Positions 8,517-18,359 of a DNA stretch of 64,000 nt are shown piece after piece. Each line of letters starts with the position of its first letter. Positions within the stretch are counted from its first letter, which is position 1. Where the stretch lies: NCBI GenBank assembly GCA_022800935.1, contig JAAWRH010000003.1, positions 1 through 64,000 on the forward strand, given 5' to 3'. The DNA comes from Oscillospiraceae bacterium (lineage in GTDB: Bacteria > Bacillota > Clostridia > Oscillospirales > Ruminococcaceae). The notes below the pieces were generated by a model, which did no database searches, was not told the origin of the DNA, and saw only the letters and a list, made by a program, of their open reading frames with translations. The translations under genes and the position numbers were made by a program.

Positions 8517-8575
8517 TATTTACCACAAATCCAACCCAAATTCTTATCCATAGAAAAATGCAGGAGGTAAAGACC

Positions 8576-10267
8576 ATGCGACTGACCGGAGCACAAATCA
8601 TCTGTGAATGCCTGCTGGAGCAGGGAGTTGACACCGTTTTCGGCTATCCCGGCGGCCAGGTGCTGAACATTTATGACGCGTTATACGACTATACGGAGGC
8701 AGGCCGCATCAAGCACGTGCTGACCGCCCACGAACAGGGGGCCGCCCACGCCGCAGACGGCTATGCCCGCGCCAGCGGCAAAACCGGCGTCTGCATCGCC
8801 ACCTCCGGCCCTGGGGCCACCAACCTGGTGACAGGCATCGCTACAGCCTATATGGATTCCGTCCCCCTGGTTGCCATCACCGGCAACGTCCCCTGTTCCC
8901 TTCTGGGGCTGGACAGCTTCCAGGAGGTGGATATCACCGGCGTGACCATTCCCGTCACCAAACACAACTTTCTGGTCAAACGGATTGAGGACCTGGCAAG
9001 CACCCTCCGGGACGCCTTTTATATCGCCAACAGCGGCAGGAAGGGCCCCGTCCTGGTGGATATCCCCAAGGACGTCACCGCCGCCGTCTACGACTTTAAA
9101 CCGGTTCCTCCCAAGAGTACGGAAATCACCTACCCAATGGATGGGGAGGAGCTGAACAGGGTGCTGTACCTGCTTCACTCCAGCAAACGCCCCTTTTTGT
9201 ATGCCGGGGGCGGGGTTGTTTCCTGCGGGGCGGAAGGGGAGCTGGCGGAGTTCGCGGAAAGGCTGGACGCGCCCGTTTCCTGCACCCTGATGTGCCAGGG
9301 GGGCTTTGATCAGACCCATCCCCGCTATATGGGGATGCTGGGAATGCACGGAACCAAGGCGTCCTCCCTCGCCATCAAGGAATGCGACCTGTTTGTGGCG
9401 GTGGGCACCCGATTTTCCGATCGGGTGCTGTGCAACGCGGGAAATTTCGCCAAAGGAAAGCCCATTATCCACATCGATATCGACCCGGCGGAGTTCAACA
9501 AAAACATCCATATTGCCGCCAAGCTCCGTGGGGACGCCAAAAAGATTCTGCGCTTTCTCTGCGAAAAAATGGAACGGCAGTCCCACAGGGAGTGGATGGC
9601 CAGCGTTGCCCAGTGGAAGGAGCAGTACCCCCTGGCTCAGCCCGCCCCTGCTCCCGGTGCCGCCACCCCAAAGGAGATTCTGGAAACCCTGAACCGCCTC
9701 ACCGATTCTAACGCCATCCTCACCACCGAGGTGGGCCAGCACCAGATGTGGGCGGCCCAGTTCTACACCTTCCGCCGGCCGCGGCAGTTTATCAGCTCCG
9801 GCGGACTGGGGACCATGGGCTACGGACTGGGGGCAGCCATGGGCGCGAAGATGGCCTGCCCGGACCGGACAGTGGTCAACATCGCGGGAGACGGCAGCTT
9901 CCACATGAACCTCAACGAGCTGTCCACGGCAGCCAAGCACAACATCCCCATCATTGAAATGGTGTTCAACAACCAGGTCCTGGGCATGGTGCGCCAGTGG
10001 CAGAAGCTGTTTTACGCCCACCGCTTCTCCCAGACCACCCTGGAAAAGACCACCGATTACCTGAAGCTGGCGGAGGCCTTTGGCATCAAGGGCTACCGCA
10101 TCGCCTGTCAGGAGGACATCGAGCCGGTGCTGACGGACGCCCTGCGCCAGGAGGTTCCCGTGTTGATTGAATGCGTCATAGACCGGGACATGAACGTCCT
10201 GCCCATGGTACCGGCGGGGAATTCCGTGGAGGAGCCCCTGCTGACCATAGAAGACGACAGGCAGTGA
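8576..10267 (+). CDS. ilvB: Acetolactate synthase, large catalytic subunit
   Basis: Acetohydroxyacid synthase condenses pyruvate with pyruvate or 2-oxobutyrate, the first common step of valine, leucine and isoleucine synthesis. The 563-residue product has the catalytic glutamate region TAHEQGAAHAADGYARASGK near residue 45, the FAD/core domain in the middle, and the thiamine diphosphate motif GDGSFHMNLNELSTA followed by NNQVLGMVRQWQ. The ATG at 8576 is used because GCAGGAGGTAAAG is positioned for it; the upstream ATG at 8558 overlaps that site. It is followed 25 nt later by ilvN and controlled by the T-box leader. Confidence 0.96.
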   Translation: MRLTGAQIICECLLEQGVDTVFGYPGGQVLNIYDALYDYTEAGRIKHVLTAHEQGAAHAADGYARASGKTGVCIATSGPGATNLVTGIATAYMDSVPLVAITGNVPCSLLGLDSFQEVDITGVTIPVTKHNFLVKRIEDLASTLRDAFYIANSGRKGPVLVDIPKDVTAAVYDFKPVPPKSTEITYPMDGEELNRVLYLLHSSKRPFLYAGGGVVSCGAEGELAEFAERLDAPVSCTLMCQGGFDQTHPRYMGMLGMHGTKASSLAIKECDLFVAVGTRFSDRVLCNAGNFAKGKPIIHIDIDPAEFNKNIHIAAKLRGDAKKILRFLCEKMERQSHREWMASVAQWKEQYPLAQPAPAPGAATPKEILETLNRLTDSNAILTTEVGQHQMWAAQFYTFRRPRQFISSGGLGTMGYGLGAAMGAKMACPDRTVVNIAGDGSFHMNLNELSTAAKHNIPIIEMVFNNQVLGMVRQWQKLFYAHRFSQTTLEKTTDYLKLAEAFGIKGYRIACQEDIEPVLTDALRQEVPVLIECVIDRDMNVLPMVPAGNSVEEPLLTIEDDRQ

Positions 10268-10292
10268 ACCGCTGTAAAGGAGGTAACGCAAA

Positions 10293-10805
10293 ATGGAAAA
10301 GCAATATATCCTGTCCGTTCTGGTCAACAACCACGAGGGGGTGCTGGTGCGGATTTCCGGGCTTTTGAGCCGGCGTTTTTTCAATATCATCAGCATTGTG
10401 GCCGCCCAGACCGAGGACCCCGCCATTACCCAGATCATCATCGTGGTGCAGGGCAATGAGGACGTCATCGACCAGGTGAAGTCCCAGCTGGAAAAACTCA
10501 TCGACATCCTCCATGTGAAGGTGCTGGACCGGGATACCTCGGTGGTGCGGGAGCACCTGATGATTAAGGTCCGCTCTACCCAGGGGCAGATAGGGGCGCT
10601 GGTGGACATCGCCAACATGTTCAAGGCGGGAATCATGGACGTCACCGGGGATGTGATTATCCTGGAGCTGACGGGGGATTCCCACACCCTGGACTCCTTT
10701 ATCGCCATTCTGAAGCCCTATCCCATCCTGAAGATGATCCGCACCGGGTGCTCGGCCATGTCCAGGGGCGAGGAGGAAGCGGAGAAAAAGAAATCACCTA
10801 ACTAA
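10293..10805 (+). CDS. ilvN: Acetolactate synthase, small regulatory subunit
   Basis: The regulatory subunit of 170 residues that binds IlvB and usually confers valine feedback inhibition. An ACT domain covers residues 1-80 (LVNNHEGVLVRISGLLSRRFFNI, with the loop asparagine and glycine pattern of the valine site), followed by the IlvN C-terminal domain (EHLMIKVRSTQGQIGALVDIANMFKAGIMDV). The length is usual for the family. A perfect AAAGGAGG lies before the ATG. A strong terminator closes the operon. Confidence 0.95.
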   Translation: MEKQYILSVLVNNHEGVLVRISGLLSRRFFNIISIVAAQTEDPAITQIIIVVQGNEDVIDQVKSQLEKLIDILHVKVLDRDTSVVREHLMIKVRSTQGQIGALVDIANMFKAGIMDVTGDVIILELTGDSHTLDSFIAILKPYPILKMIRTGCSAMSRGEEEAEKKKSPN

Positions 10806-10816
10806 AATGAGAATCA

Positions 10817-10867
10817 GGGGCAGTCTCAAAATGGCGAATCCTCCGTTTTGAGACTGCCCCTCCTTTT
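10817..10867 (+). terminator. Terminator of ilvBN
   Basis: A perfect 15-bp stem (GGGGCAGTCTCAAAA with its complement at 10846-10860) around a 14-nt loop is followed by TCCTTTTTAT. Confidence 0.9.
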
Positions 10868-10925
10868 TATGGAAGAAAATATATCATAAGCTTTTGCCTA
10901 TTTGGAAAATTTGTTCATTTCCTTG

Positions 10926-10954
10926 TTGAAAAAAAGCCAAATTTCCGGTACAAT
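10926..10954 (+). promoter_or_regulatory. Promoter of the dCMP deaminase gene
   Basis: TTGAAA (10926-10931) and TACAAT (10949-10954) are 17 nt apart, 60 nt before the gene start. Confidence 0.65.
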
Positions 10955-11013
10955 AAAAGGAGGGCGAAAACCGCCCTTCACTTGCCGCCAATTTGCAAAA
11001 GAGGGGGATTTTT

Positions 11014-11502
11014 ATGGCCAGACGGGATAAAATCAACTATTACCTGGATATTGCCGAAACGGTTCTGGAGCGGGGGACCTGCCTGCGGCGGAACTTTGGG
11101 GCCATCATTGTTGCCAACGACCAAATCATCTCCACCGGCTATGTGGGCGCGCCCCGCGGCCGGGCCAACTGCATCGACATGGGCTACTGCACCCGCGAAC
11201 GGCTGAAAATCCCCAGAGGGGAGCGGTATGAGCTCTGCCGCTCGGTCCATGCCGAGTCCAACGCCATCATCCACGCCGCCCGCCAGGATATGCTGGGCGC
11301 CACCCTTTACCTGGTGGGAAAGGAATGCCTTACGGATGAGTATGTCCAGAACGCCAACCCCTGCGCCATGTGCAAACGGCTTATCATCAATGCCGGGATC
11401 GCCCAGGTGGTGGTCCGGGACGACCATGAGCATTACCGGATCATCGACCCCATGGAGTGGGTGGACAACGACGAATCCCTGGAGGGCTCAAAGGGGTATT
11501 GA
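11014..11502 (+). CDS. Deoxycytidylate deaminase family protein (ComEB-like)
   Basis: A zinc-dependent deaminase of 162 residues, most likely converting dCMP to dUMP in thymidylate supply. The zinc-binding and catalytic motifs HAESNAIIHAA and PCAMCKRLIINAGI are intact, and residues 1-20 (ARRDKINYYLDIAETV) match the dCMP deaminase N-terminus. The ATG at 11014 follows GAGGGGG; an upstream ATG at 10993 lacks a good site. Close relatives include ComEB of Bacillus. It appears monocistronic, with its own promoter and a separate promoter-like sequence before tepA. Confidence 0.9.
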   Translation: MARRDKINYYLDIAETVLERGTCLRRNFGAIIVANDQIISTGYVGAPRGRANCIDMGYCTRERLKIPRGERYELCRSVHAESNAIIHAARQDMLGATLYLVGKECLTDEYVQNANPCAMCKRLIINAGIAQVVVRDDHEHYRIIDPMEWVDNDESLEGSKGY

Positions 11503-11520
11503 GGGCGCCGTTTGCCTGTT

Positions 11521-11550
11521 TTGTATATTTCCGTGGGATTGGAATACAAT
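11521..11550 (+). promoter_or_regulatory. Possible promoter of the tepA operon
   Basis: TTGTAT (11521-11526) and TACAAT (11545-11550) are separated by 18 nt, 35 nt before the tepA start. The -35 is weak. Confidence 0.4.
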
Positions 11551-11584
11551 ACAGCTGATATTCCTGTAAAAGGAGCTGTTGTGT

Positions 11585-12421
11585 TTGAAGCGCAAATCCA
11601 CGGAAAACAGAGATGAATCCTATTTCCCCATGCCTCAGCCCGCCGAACCGAACCAGCCCCCCCAGCCCCCTCAGCCGGACTTTCCTAATACCGATAATCC
11701 TGGACAGAATCCCCAAGGGGACCCCAACGACCCCGCGGGCCACATCTGCCAGATTTTTGAAAGCGGCTCGGTGACGGCGGCGGGGGGAAAACATGTCTTC
11801 CACTGCCTGACCATTATCGGGCAGATAGAGGGCCACTACGCCCTTCCGCCCCAGACTAAAACCACCAAGTACGAGCATGTCATCCCCCAGCTTGTAGCTA
11901 TTGAGCAGGACCCGGAAATCGAAGGACTGCTGATTATCCTCAATACTGTGGGAGGGGACGTGGAGGCGGGGCTTGCCATCGCGGAGCTTATCTCCGGCAT
12001 GAAGACCCCAACGGTGTCCCTGGTGCTGGGCGGGGGGCATTCCATCGGCGTGCCCCTGGCGTGCAGCGCAAGGCACTCCTTTATCTCCCCCTCCGCCACC
12101 ATGACGGTCCACCCCGTCCGGATGAACGGCCTGGTGCTGGGGGTACCCCAGACCCTCTCCTATTTTGACAAGATGCAGCAGCGGATCACCCGCTTTGTCT
12201 GTGACAATTCCTCCATCTCCCCCCAGCGGTTTCGCCGCCTGATGATGAAGAACGGGGAGCTGGTGATGGATGTGGGCTCGGTGCTGGACGGGGAAGCCGC
12301 TGTCAAAGAGGGCCTGATCGACGACATGGGCGGCCTTGCCGAGGCGATAGAGTGCCTCTACCAGATGATTGAGGAGCAGGATGCCGAAAAGGAGAACGGA
12401 CAGAAGGAGGATGAGAAATGA
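11585..12421 (+). CDS. tepA: TepA-like ClpP-fold serine protease
   Basis: A ClpP-class peptidase homologous to Bacillus TepA (YmfB), 278 residues. After a proline/glutamine-rich N-terminus of about 50 residues, the ClpP-like domain carries [25 protein letters not shown] split around the oxyanion site and GGGHSIG with the candidate nucleophilic serine, then [15 protein letters not shown]. Bacillus TepA has been linked to protein secretion and signal-peptide turnover, and the role here is assumed. The start is taken as TTG at 11585, nine nt after AAAAGGAG; TTG at 11579 is too close to it. The stop overlaps ylzJ by 4 nt. Confidence 0.88.
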   Translation: MKRKSTENRDESYFPMPQPAEPNQPPQPPQPDFPNTDNPGQNPQGDPNDPAGHICQIFESGSVTAAGGKHVFHCLTIIGQIEGHYALPPQTKTTKYEHVIPQLVAIEQDPEIEGLLIILNTVGGDVEAGLAIAELISGMKTPTVSLVLGGGHSIGVPLACSARHSFISPSATMTVHPVRMNGLVLGVPQTLSYFDKMQQRITRFVCDNSSISPQRFRRLMMKNGELVMDVGSVLDGEAAVKEGLIDDMGGLAEAIECLYQMIEEQDAEKENGQKEDEK

Positions 12422-12651
12422 TCCTCTATACCCTTGCTCCGCTGGCGGAGTGCGTCTTCCCGTCTTATTGCCCGCCGGGGCAGACCGCGCCGCCCCAGTC
12501 GGTCACCTGCTGTGTATCCGGCGGATTTGTCCAGGGGATACCCACCGGGAAAGGAATCCGGGTCGTCAGGGTCATTTCCACCGACCCCAAGGCATATCTT
12601 TCAAAGGGGACCGCTCCGGGGGAGGAGATTGCCCTGCCGCGGACCAACTAA
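12418..12651 (+). CDS. ylzJ: YlzJ-like protein
   Basis: A 77-residue protein starting [15 protein letters not shown], which resembles YlzJ of Bacillus subtilis (MILYTMMP... with a VLRLLSSDPNDFL-like centre; here [13 protein letters not shown]). Its function is unknown. The ATGA overlap with tepA and the nearby ftsK/spoIIIE gene reproduce the Bacillus tepA-ylzJ-spoIIIE order, which supports the call. The C-terminus [11 protein letters not shown] is also family-like. Confidence 0.8.
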   Translation: MILYTLAPLAECVFPSYCPPGQTAPPQSVTCCVSGGFVQGIPTGKGIRVVRVISTDPKAYLSKGTAPGEEIALPRTN

Positions 12652-12662
12652 ACAGAGCATTT

Positions 12663-12690
12663 CCAGAAGCGGGGCTTTCCCTGCTTCTGG
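12663..12690 (+). terminator. Hairpin between ylzJ and uppP
   Basis: CCAGAAGC pairs with GCTTCTGG around a GGGG/CCC inner stem, followed by CTTTCC. The T-tract is poor, so it may be a partial terminator or an mRNA processing site. Confidence 0.4.
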
Positions 12691-12730
12691 CTTTCCATAA
12701 ATTTATACATATCCGTGAGGAGATTTTAAC

Positions 12731-13606
12731 ATGACAATTTTTGACGCAATCCTTCAGGGAATCATCCAGGGGCTCACCGAATTTCTCCCCGTCTCCAGCT
12801 CCGGGCACCTTTCGCTGGTCCAGCACTTTACCGGACAGGGCGGAGAGGTGGGGGGGAGCTTTTCCATCATGCTCCACTTCGGCACCCTGGTGGCCGTGAT
12901 GATAGCCTTCTGGCCCACCATCCGGGACCTGATCCTGGAGGCCTTCCGCATGATAGGCGACCTCTTCCGGGGCAAGCTGCGGTTTAAAACCGACAATCCC
13001 CGCCGCCGCATGATATGGATGCTCCTGCTGGCGCTGGTTCCCCTGTTCGCGGTGCTGCCCTTAAAGGACTTTTATTCCTCCCTGGCGGAGGATGACAGCA
13101 TCATCGCCGAGGGCATCTGCTTTCTGCTGACCTCCGTTCTGCTGCTCCTTTCGGACCGGGTGGTCAAGGGGAAAAAGGGTCCCCGCACCATGAAGGCCCG
13201 CGACGCGGTGGCGGTGGGCGTCGCCCAGGCTATCGCTCCCCTGCCCGGTGTGTCCCGCTCCGGTTCCACCATCTGCACCGGTTTGGTCATGGGACTTGGC
13301 CGGGAGTTTGCCGTGGCCTTTTCCTTTATCCTGGGGATTCCGGCGGTTTTGGGGGCCAATATCCTGGAATTCAAGGATGTTCTGGAGGGAACCGCCCAGA
13401 CCGCTCCCCTCCCCGTCCTCCTTGTGGGGATGGCGGTGTCCCTGGTTGTGGGACTGCTGGCCATCTGGATGGTCAGGGTCCTGGTCAACAACGACCGGTT
13501 CCGCTACTTTGGATATTATACCCTTGTTCTGGGGATTGCCACCCTGGGCATCGGCATCTTTGAACAGGCAAGGGGCGTCACCATCTTTCAGATGATTCAT
13601 GGATAA
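12731..13606 (+). CDS. uppP: Undecaprenyl-diphosphatase UppP/BacA
   Basis: A polytopic membrane enzyme of 291 residues that removes a phosphate from undecaprenyl diphosphate and so recycles the lipid carrier for peptidoglycan; it also gives some bacitracin tolerance. The signature EFLPVSSSGHLSL (residues about 17-29) and the second motif PLPGVSRSGSTI near residue 170 are both intact. The start has GAGGAG eight nt upstream. It is inserted between ylzJ and ftsK, an arrangement different from Bacillus. Confidence 0.95.
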   Translation: MTIFDAILQGIIQGLTEFLPVSSSGHLSLVQHFTGQGGEVGGSFSIMLHFGTLVAVMIAFWPTIRDLILEAFRMIGDLFRGKLRFKTDNPRRRMIWMLLLALVPLFAVLPLKDFYSSLAEDDSIIAEGICFLLTSVLLLLSDRVVKGKKGPRTMKARDAVAVGVAQAIAPLPGVSRSGSTICTGLVMGLGREFAVAFSFILGIPAVLGANILEFKDVLEGTAQTAPLPVLLVGMAVSLVVGLLAIWMVRVLVNNDRFRYFGYYTLVLGIATLGIGIFEQARGVTIFQMIHG

Positions 13607-13642
13607 CGCCTGTATACCGTTTACTTGAAAGGAATGACACAG

Positions 13643-16336
13643 TTGGCCGGTAAAACATCACGATCCAAATCTCAATCCAAATCCAATTCCAGGTCAAAGG
13701 CCGCATCCGGGTCAAAGATCTCCTCCCGCTCCGGGGGTTCCAGGGGCCGGGGGACGTCCTCCAAGTCCACGGCGGCGCAGCGCCAGGAGATGGCCCGCAA
13801 GCAGGTGTGGGCCATTGTCCTGTTTGCCGTCGGCATCCTTTTCCTGTTTCTCTCCATCATTAAGGGTCAGAATTTCTGGCTGGTTCTCCACAACCTTCTG
13901 TTCGGACTGTTCGGATGGTGCGGGGCATTGCTGGGGCCGCTGCTGATCTATGTGGCGGTGATGATCACCATGGACAAATCCGCGGGATCGGTGCGGGCGG
14001 CGGTAATAGAGGCGGTGGCACTGCTGGTGCTGCTGTGCGGCATCACCCAGATTTTCGGGCCGGGCATCCCCGACGCGGAAAAGTTCTGGCCGAAGGTGAC
14101 GCAGCTTTACAATCAGGGAACCGCGCTTTCCGGCGGCGGACTGCTTTCCGGTGTGATTGGCATCCCGCTGCTGGCCCTTTTGGGAAAATGGCCTGCCGTC
14201 ATCACCGTGTTTCTGCTCATCTTTGTGTTTGTCATGCTGCTGACCAGGACAACCCTGCGCCAGTTTATCCACACAGCCTCCCAGCCGGTAAAAAAGGTCA
14301 AGGAGGTCGTCCATGCCCAGAAAAAGGTGGTCAGCCGGGAGCAGCCCAAATTTAACATCGACGTCCCGATTGACGAGGACGATGAGGACGAAGCCGGAGA
14401 GGACGAGCTTCCCCAGCATCCGGTCAGCTCCCCCAAGGGGAGCCTGACAGGGGCCCAGAAGCTGATGCAGTTTAACGACAAGCTGCTGGACCCGCCCGCC
14501 GGACCCAAAGAATCCCCTGAGGAGGACAAGCTCGAAGACCAGGGGGAAAACCGGGAGCCGGAAAAGGAACGAGAAGGCGCCATGGACCAGATCGATATGC
14601 TCATCAGCCGGATGATCAACGGGAACGGACCTAAGAAAGAGCAGACCCCCGAACCGGCGGAGGAAATATCGGAGAAAGACATTCCGCCGAAGGAGGACGC
14701 CGGGTCCTCCCTTGCGGAAGAGCTGAAGAAAGCGGCAAGAGAAAAAGAGAAGGCCGCCGAGCAGGAGCGGGAGCGCCTTCTGTGTCTGGCAGGCGGAAAA
14801 ATGGAAGAATCGGAGGATGAGATTTCCCAGGAGCTGGAGGCAGCTGTTCAGGAGGAGCCTGCGGAGTATGTTCCCCCGTCGGTGGAGCTGTTGCGGGAAC
14901 CCGCCGCGCCGCCGGAGGACGACATCTCCGAGGAGCTGAAGGCCAACGCCGCCCGCCTGGTGGATACCCTGAAAAGCTTTGGGGTGCAGACGCGGATTGT
15001 GGACATTTCGCGGGGCCCCGCGGTGACAAGGTATGAGCTGCAGCCCTCCGCGGGGGTGAAGATCAGCCGCATCACCAGCCTGGCGGACGACATTGCCCTG
15101 AACCTGGCGGCGGCGGGGGTCCGCATCGAGGCCCCTATCCCCGGAAAGGCGGCGGTGGGCATTGAGGTGCCCAACAAGGTGGTGAGCATGGTGGCAATCC
15201 GGGAAGTGATCGATTCCCAGGAATTCGGGGACGCCCCCAGCCGCCTGACCGTAGCCCTGGGCCGGGATATCGCGGGGAACATCGCCCTGGCGGACCTGTC
15301 CAAAATGCCCCATCTGCTGATTGCCGGTTCCACCGGCTCCGGCAAATCGGTCTGCATCAACTCGTTTATTGTCAGCCTGCTGTTTAAGTCCTCCCCCGAC
15401 GAGGTCAAACTGCTGATGGTTGACCCCAAGGTGGTGGAGCTGGGCGTTTACAACGGTGTGCCCCACCTGCTGGTCCCGGTGGTCACCGACCCCCGAAAGG
15501 CCGCGGGGGCCCTCAACTGGGCAGTCACAGAGATGCTCCACCGCTACCAGACCTTTGCGGAAAACAGCGTCCGGGACCTGAGCGGATATAACCGTCTGGC
15601 GGCCTCCAGGGAGGATCTGAAGCCCATGCCCCAGATTGTCATCATCATCGACGAGCTGGCCGACCTGATGATGGCCGCCCCTAACGACGTGGAGGACGCC
15701 ATCTGCCGCCTGGCCCAGATGGCCCGCGCCGCCGGGATGCACCTGGTAATTGCCACGCAGAGGCCCTCTGTGGACGTTATCACAGGGGTCATCAAGGCCA
15801 ACATTCCCTCCAGAATCGCCTTTGCTGTCTCCTCCCAGGTGGACTCCAGGACTATACTGGACTCCAGCGGGGCGGAGAAGCTGCTGGGCAAGGGGGACAT
15901 GCTGTTCAACCCCATGGGCGCTTCCAAGCCTGTGCGTGTGCAGGGATGCTTTGTCAGCGACACTGAGGTGGAAACGGTGGTGGACTTTATCAAAAACGCC
16001 GGGACAGCCACTTATGACGACAACATCATGGAGGAGATTGAGAAGCGGGCTGTAGTGGAAAAATCCAAGGGCGGCAAGAACAGCGGCAATGACGGCGGCG
16101 GGTTCTCGGAGGAGGACGAGATGCTTCCGGCGGCCATTGAGGTGGTTGTGGAGGCGGGAATGGCTTCCACGACGCTGGTACAGCGGCGGCTGAAGCTGGG
16201 GTATGCCAGGGCTGCCAGGATTATGGATGAGATGGAGCAAAAGGGGATTATCGGACCCTTTGAGGGGAGCAAGCCGAGACAGGTTTTAATCACCAAGGAG
16301 CGGTGGCTGGAGATGAAGCTGAACCAGGCGGACTGA
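13643..16336 (+). CDS. ftsK: DNA translocase FtsK/SpoIIIE
   Basis: A septal DNA pump that moves chromosome arms across the closing septum at division or sporulation. The product is about 897 residues: a Ser/Lys/Arg-rich N-terminus (1-55), four membrane segments (about 55-200), an acidic linker (210-420) and the motor domain. Walker [15 protein letters not shown] lies near residue 570 and Walker [13 protein letters not shown] near 670. The DNA-reading winged-helix gamma domain ([23 protein letters not shown]) is at the end. TTG at 13643 is preferred because GAAAGGA ends 9 nt before it; ATG at 13634 abuts that site. Position after tepA-ylzJ suggests the SpoIIIE orthologue. Confidence 0.94.
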   Translation: MAGKTSRSKSQSKSNSRSKAASGSKISSRSGGSRGRGTSSKSTAAQRQEMARKQVWAIVLFAVGILFLFLSIIKGQNFWLVLHNLLFGLFGWCGALLGPLLIYVAVMITMDKSAGSVRAAVIEAVALLVLLCGITQIFGPGIPDAEKFWPKVTQLYNQGTALSGGGLLSGVIGIPLLALLGKWPAVITVFLLIFVFVMLLTRTTLRQFIHTASQPVKKVKEVVHAQKKVVSREQPKFNIDVPIDEDDEDEAGEDELPQHPVSSPKGSLTGAQKLMQFNDKLLDPPAGPKESPEEDKLEDQGENREPEKEREGAMDQIDMLISRMINGNGPKKEQTPEPAEEISEKDIPPKEDAGSSLAEELKKAAREKEKAAEQERERLLCLAGGKMEESEDEISQELEAAVQEEPAEYVPPSVELLREPAAPPEDDISEELKANAARLVDTLKSFGVQTRIVDISRGPAVTRYELQPSAGVKISRITSLADDIALNLAAAGVRIEAPIPGKAAVGIEVPNKVVSMVAIREVIDSQEFGDAPSRLTVALGRDIAGNIALADLSKMPHLLIAGSTGSGKSVCINSFIVSLLFKSSPDEVKLLMVDPKVVELGVYNGVPHLLVPVVTDPRKAAGALNWAVTEMLHRYQTFAENSVRDLSGYNRLAASREDLKPMPQIVIIIDELADLMMAAPNDVEDAICRLAQMARAAGMHLVIATQRPSVDVITGVIKANIPSRIAFAVSSQVDSRTILDSSGAEKLLGKGDMLFNPMGASKPVRVQGCFVSDTEVETVVDFIKNAGTATYDDNIMEEIEKRAVVEKSKGGKNSGNDGGGFSEEDEMLPAAIEVVVEAGMASTTLVQRRLKLGYARAARIMDEMEQKGIIGPFEGSKPRQVLITKERWLEMKLNQAD

Positions 16337-16367
16337 CCGCCGAACAGCAGCAGAAAGGAAATGATTC

Positions 16368-18359
16368 ATGGATTCCAAATACATGCCGGACAGAAGCAGC
16401 TTCCTGCCGGTGTCGCCGGAGGACGTCCTCCAGCGGGGCTGGCAGGAGGTAGATATTGTGTGTGTGACAGGGGACGCCTATGTGGACCACCCCTCCTTCG
16501 GCATCTCCCTGACCGCCAGGGTGCTGGAGGCGGAGGGGCTGCGGGTGGCCATGCTTCCCCAGCCCAGGCTGGAGGTCCCCGACGACTTCACCCGCTTTGG
16601 ACGGCCAAAGCTCGGCTTTTTTATCACCAGCGGAAATATTGATTCCATGGTAAACAACTACACCGTGGCCAAAAAGAAGCGGTCAATGGACGTGTATTCC
16701 CCCGGCGGCAAGGCGGGGGGCCGTCCCGACCGGGCGGTCATCCTGTACTGCCGGAAGGTCCGTGAAATTTACGGGGATATCCCTGTTATCATCGGCGGAC
16801 TGGAGGCCTCCCTGCGGCGGTTCGCCCACTACGACTACTGGGACGACGCGGTCCGGCCCTCCATCCTGGCCGACTCCGGGGCGGACCTGCTGATCTACGG
16901 CATGGGTGAGCACCAGACACGGGAAATCGCCCAGGGGCTGATGGCGGGAAAATCTCCCGCAGAGCTCCACAGTATCCGGGGAATCTGTTACTTTGATCGG
17001 TTGGACGCCCAGGTCCCCGGCGCGGTGTCCTGCGCCTCTTATGACCACGTAAAACAGGACAAGCACACCTATGCCAGGGCCTTTCAGATACAGATGGACG
17101 AGCAGGACGCGGTAAACGGCCGCCCTATCACCCAGAAGCACGGGGACAGGCTGCTGGTCCAGACCGTGCCCTCCATCCCCCTGGACCAGGAGGAGCTGGA
17201 CGAGGTGTTCCGACTGCCCTTTCAGCGGATGTACCACCCCATGTACGAGCCCATGGGCGGCATCCCGGCCATTGAGGAGGTGGAGTTTTCCATCATGCAC
17301 AACCGGGGCTGCTTCGGCAACTGCAACTTCTGCGCCATCACCTTCCACCAGGGGCGGCACGTCACCTGCCGGAGCAAGGAGTCAGTGCTGGAGGAGGCCC
17401 GATCCTTTGTAAAGAACCCTCGGTTCAAAGGCTATATCCACGACGTGGGCGGTCCCACCGCCAATTTCCGGGGCCCCTCCTGCGAGAAGCAGCTTACAGC
17501 CGGACTCTGCCGGGGCCGGAAATGTCTCTCCCCCAAGCCCTGCCCCAACCTAAAGGCCGACCACTCGGAGTATGTGGAAATTTTAAGGGAAATGCGGGCA
17601 ATCCCCGGCATCAAAAAGGTGTTTGTCCGCTCCGGCATCCGGTACGACTACCTGCTGGCGGACAAAAATACCGACTTTATGGACGAGCTGGTCCAGTACC
17701 ACATCAGCGGGCAGCTTAAGGTGGCCCCGGAGCATTGCAGCAACCATGTGCTGGAGAAAATGGGCAAGCCGCCCATCGAGGTGTTCGACCGGTTCTGCCG
17801 CCGGTTCTTCCAGGCCACCAGGCGGGCGGGGAAGGAGCAGTACCTGGTCCCCTACCTGATGTCCTCCCACCCCGGCTCCACCCTTCAGGACGCGGTGCAG
17901 CTGGCCATGTACCTGAAAAAGAACCACATCCACCCGGAGCAGGTGCAGGACTTTTACCCCACGCCGGGAACTCCCTCCACCTGTATGTTTTACACAGGAC
18001 TGGACCCGGCGGATATGAAAACGGTGTTTGTCCCCAAATCCCCGGAGGAAAAGCGGCTCCAGCGCGCCCTGCTCCAATACTACAAGCCGGAAAACCGCAG
18101 TACCATCATAGAGGCGCTGAAAAAGGCGGGCCGGGAGGACCTGATCGGGACTGGGGAAGGCTGCCTGGTTGCCCCGGACCGGGGACAGGTGGCCGAAAAA
18201 CAGCGGGAACAGGAGCGGGAGCGCATCCTGAAGGCGGCCTATAAGCCCGGCGCGGCTAAGTCCCCCGGAAAGCAGCGGGCGCCGTCTGGAAGAAAGGAGG
18301 ATACCTATGGCACAATCCCCCAAGGGCGGAAGGTCCGCAAAGCGAAAAAGAAGCGCTAG
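16368..18359 (+). CDS. ygiQ: YgiQ family radical SAM protein
   Basis: A 663-residue protein of the YgiQ (UPF0313) family. The N-terminal part (VDIVCVTGDAYVDHPSFG) is the cobalamin-like binding region typical of the family, and the radical SAM cluster motif GCFGNCNFCAI lies near residue 314. A conserved cysteine-containing block (CEKQLTAGLCRGRKC) follows around residue 380, which may bind another cluster. The C-terminal 60 residues are basic and low-complexity. The biochemical reaction of YgiQ is not known. The gene overlaps the next one by 53 nt in another frame. Confidence 0.92.
   Translation: MDSKYMPDRSSFLPVSPEDVLQRGWQEVDIVCVTGDAYVDHPSFGISLTARVLEAEGLRVAMLPQPRLEVPDDFTRFGRPKLGFFITSGNIDSMVNNYTVAKKKRSMDVYSPGGKAGGRPDRAVILYCRKVREIYGDIPVIIGGLEASLRRFAHYDYWDDAVRPSILADSGADLLIYGMGEHQTREIAQGLMAGKSPAELHSIRGICYFDRLDAQVPGAVSCASYDHVKQDKHTYARAFQIQMDEQDAVNGRPITQKHGDRLLVQTVPSIPLDQEELDEVFRLPFQRMYHPMYEPMGGIPAIEEVEFSIMHNRGCFGNCNFCAITFHQGRHVTCRSKESVLEEARSFVKNPRFKGYIHDVGGPTANFRGPSCEKQLTAGLCRGRKCLSPKPCPNLKADHSEYVEILREMRAIPGIKKVFVRSGIRYDYLLADKNTDFMDELVQYHISGQLKVAPEHCSNHVLEKMGKPPIEVFDRFCRRFFQATRRAGKEQYLVPYLMSSHPGSTLQDAVQLAMYLKKNHIHPEQVQDFYPTPGTPSTCMFYTGLDPADMKTVFVPKSPEEKRLQRALLQYYKPENRSTIIEALKKAGREDLIGTGEGCLVAPDRGQVAEKQREQERERILKAAYKPGAAKSPGKQRAPSGRKEDTYGTIPQGRKVRKAKKKR

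Noticed and set aside
8681-10708. 675-codon open frame antisense to ilvBN
   Set aside because: Overlaps both subunits and the spacer between them; composition is that of a complementary shadow.
13712-16240. 842-codon open frame antisense to ftsK
   Set aside because: It mirrors the ftsK gene in a GC-rich region, has no ribosome site and its sequence (His/Gly/Leu-rich) has no domain; it is a shadow frame.
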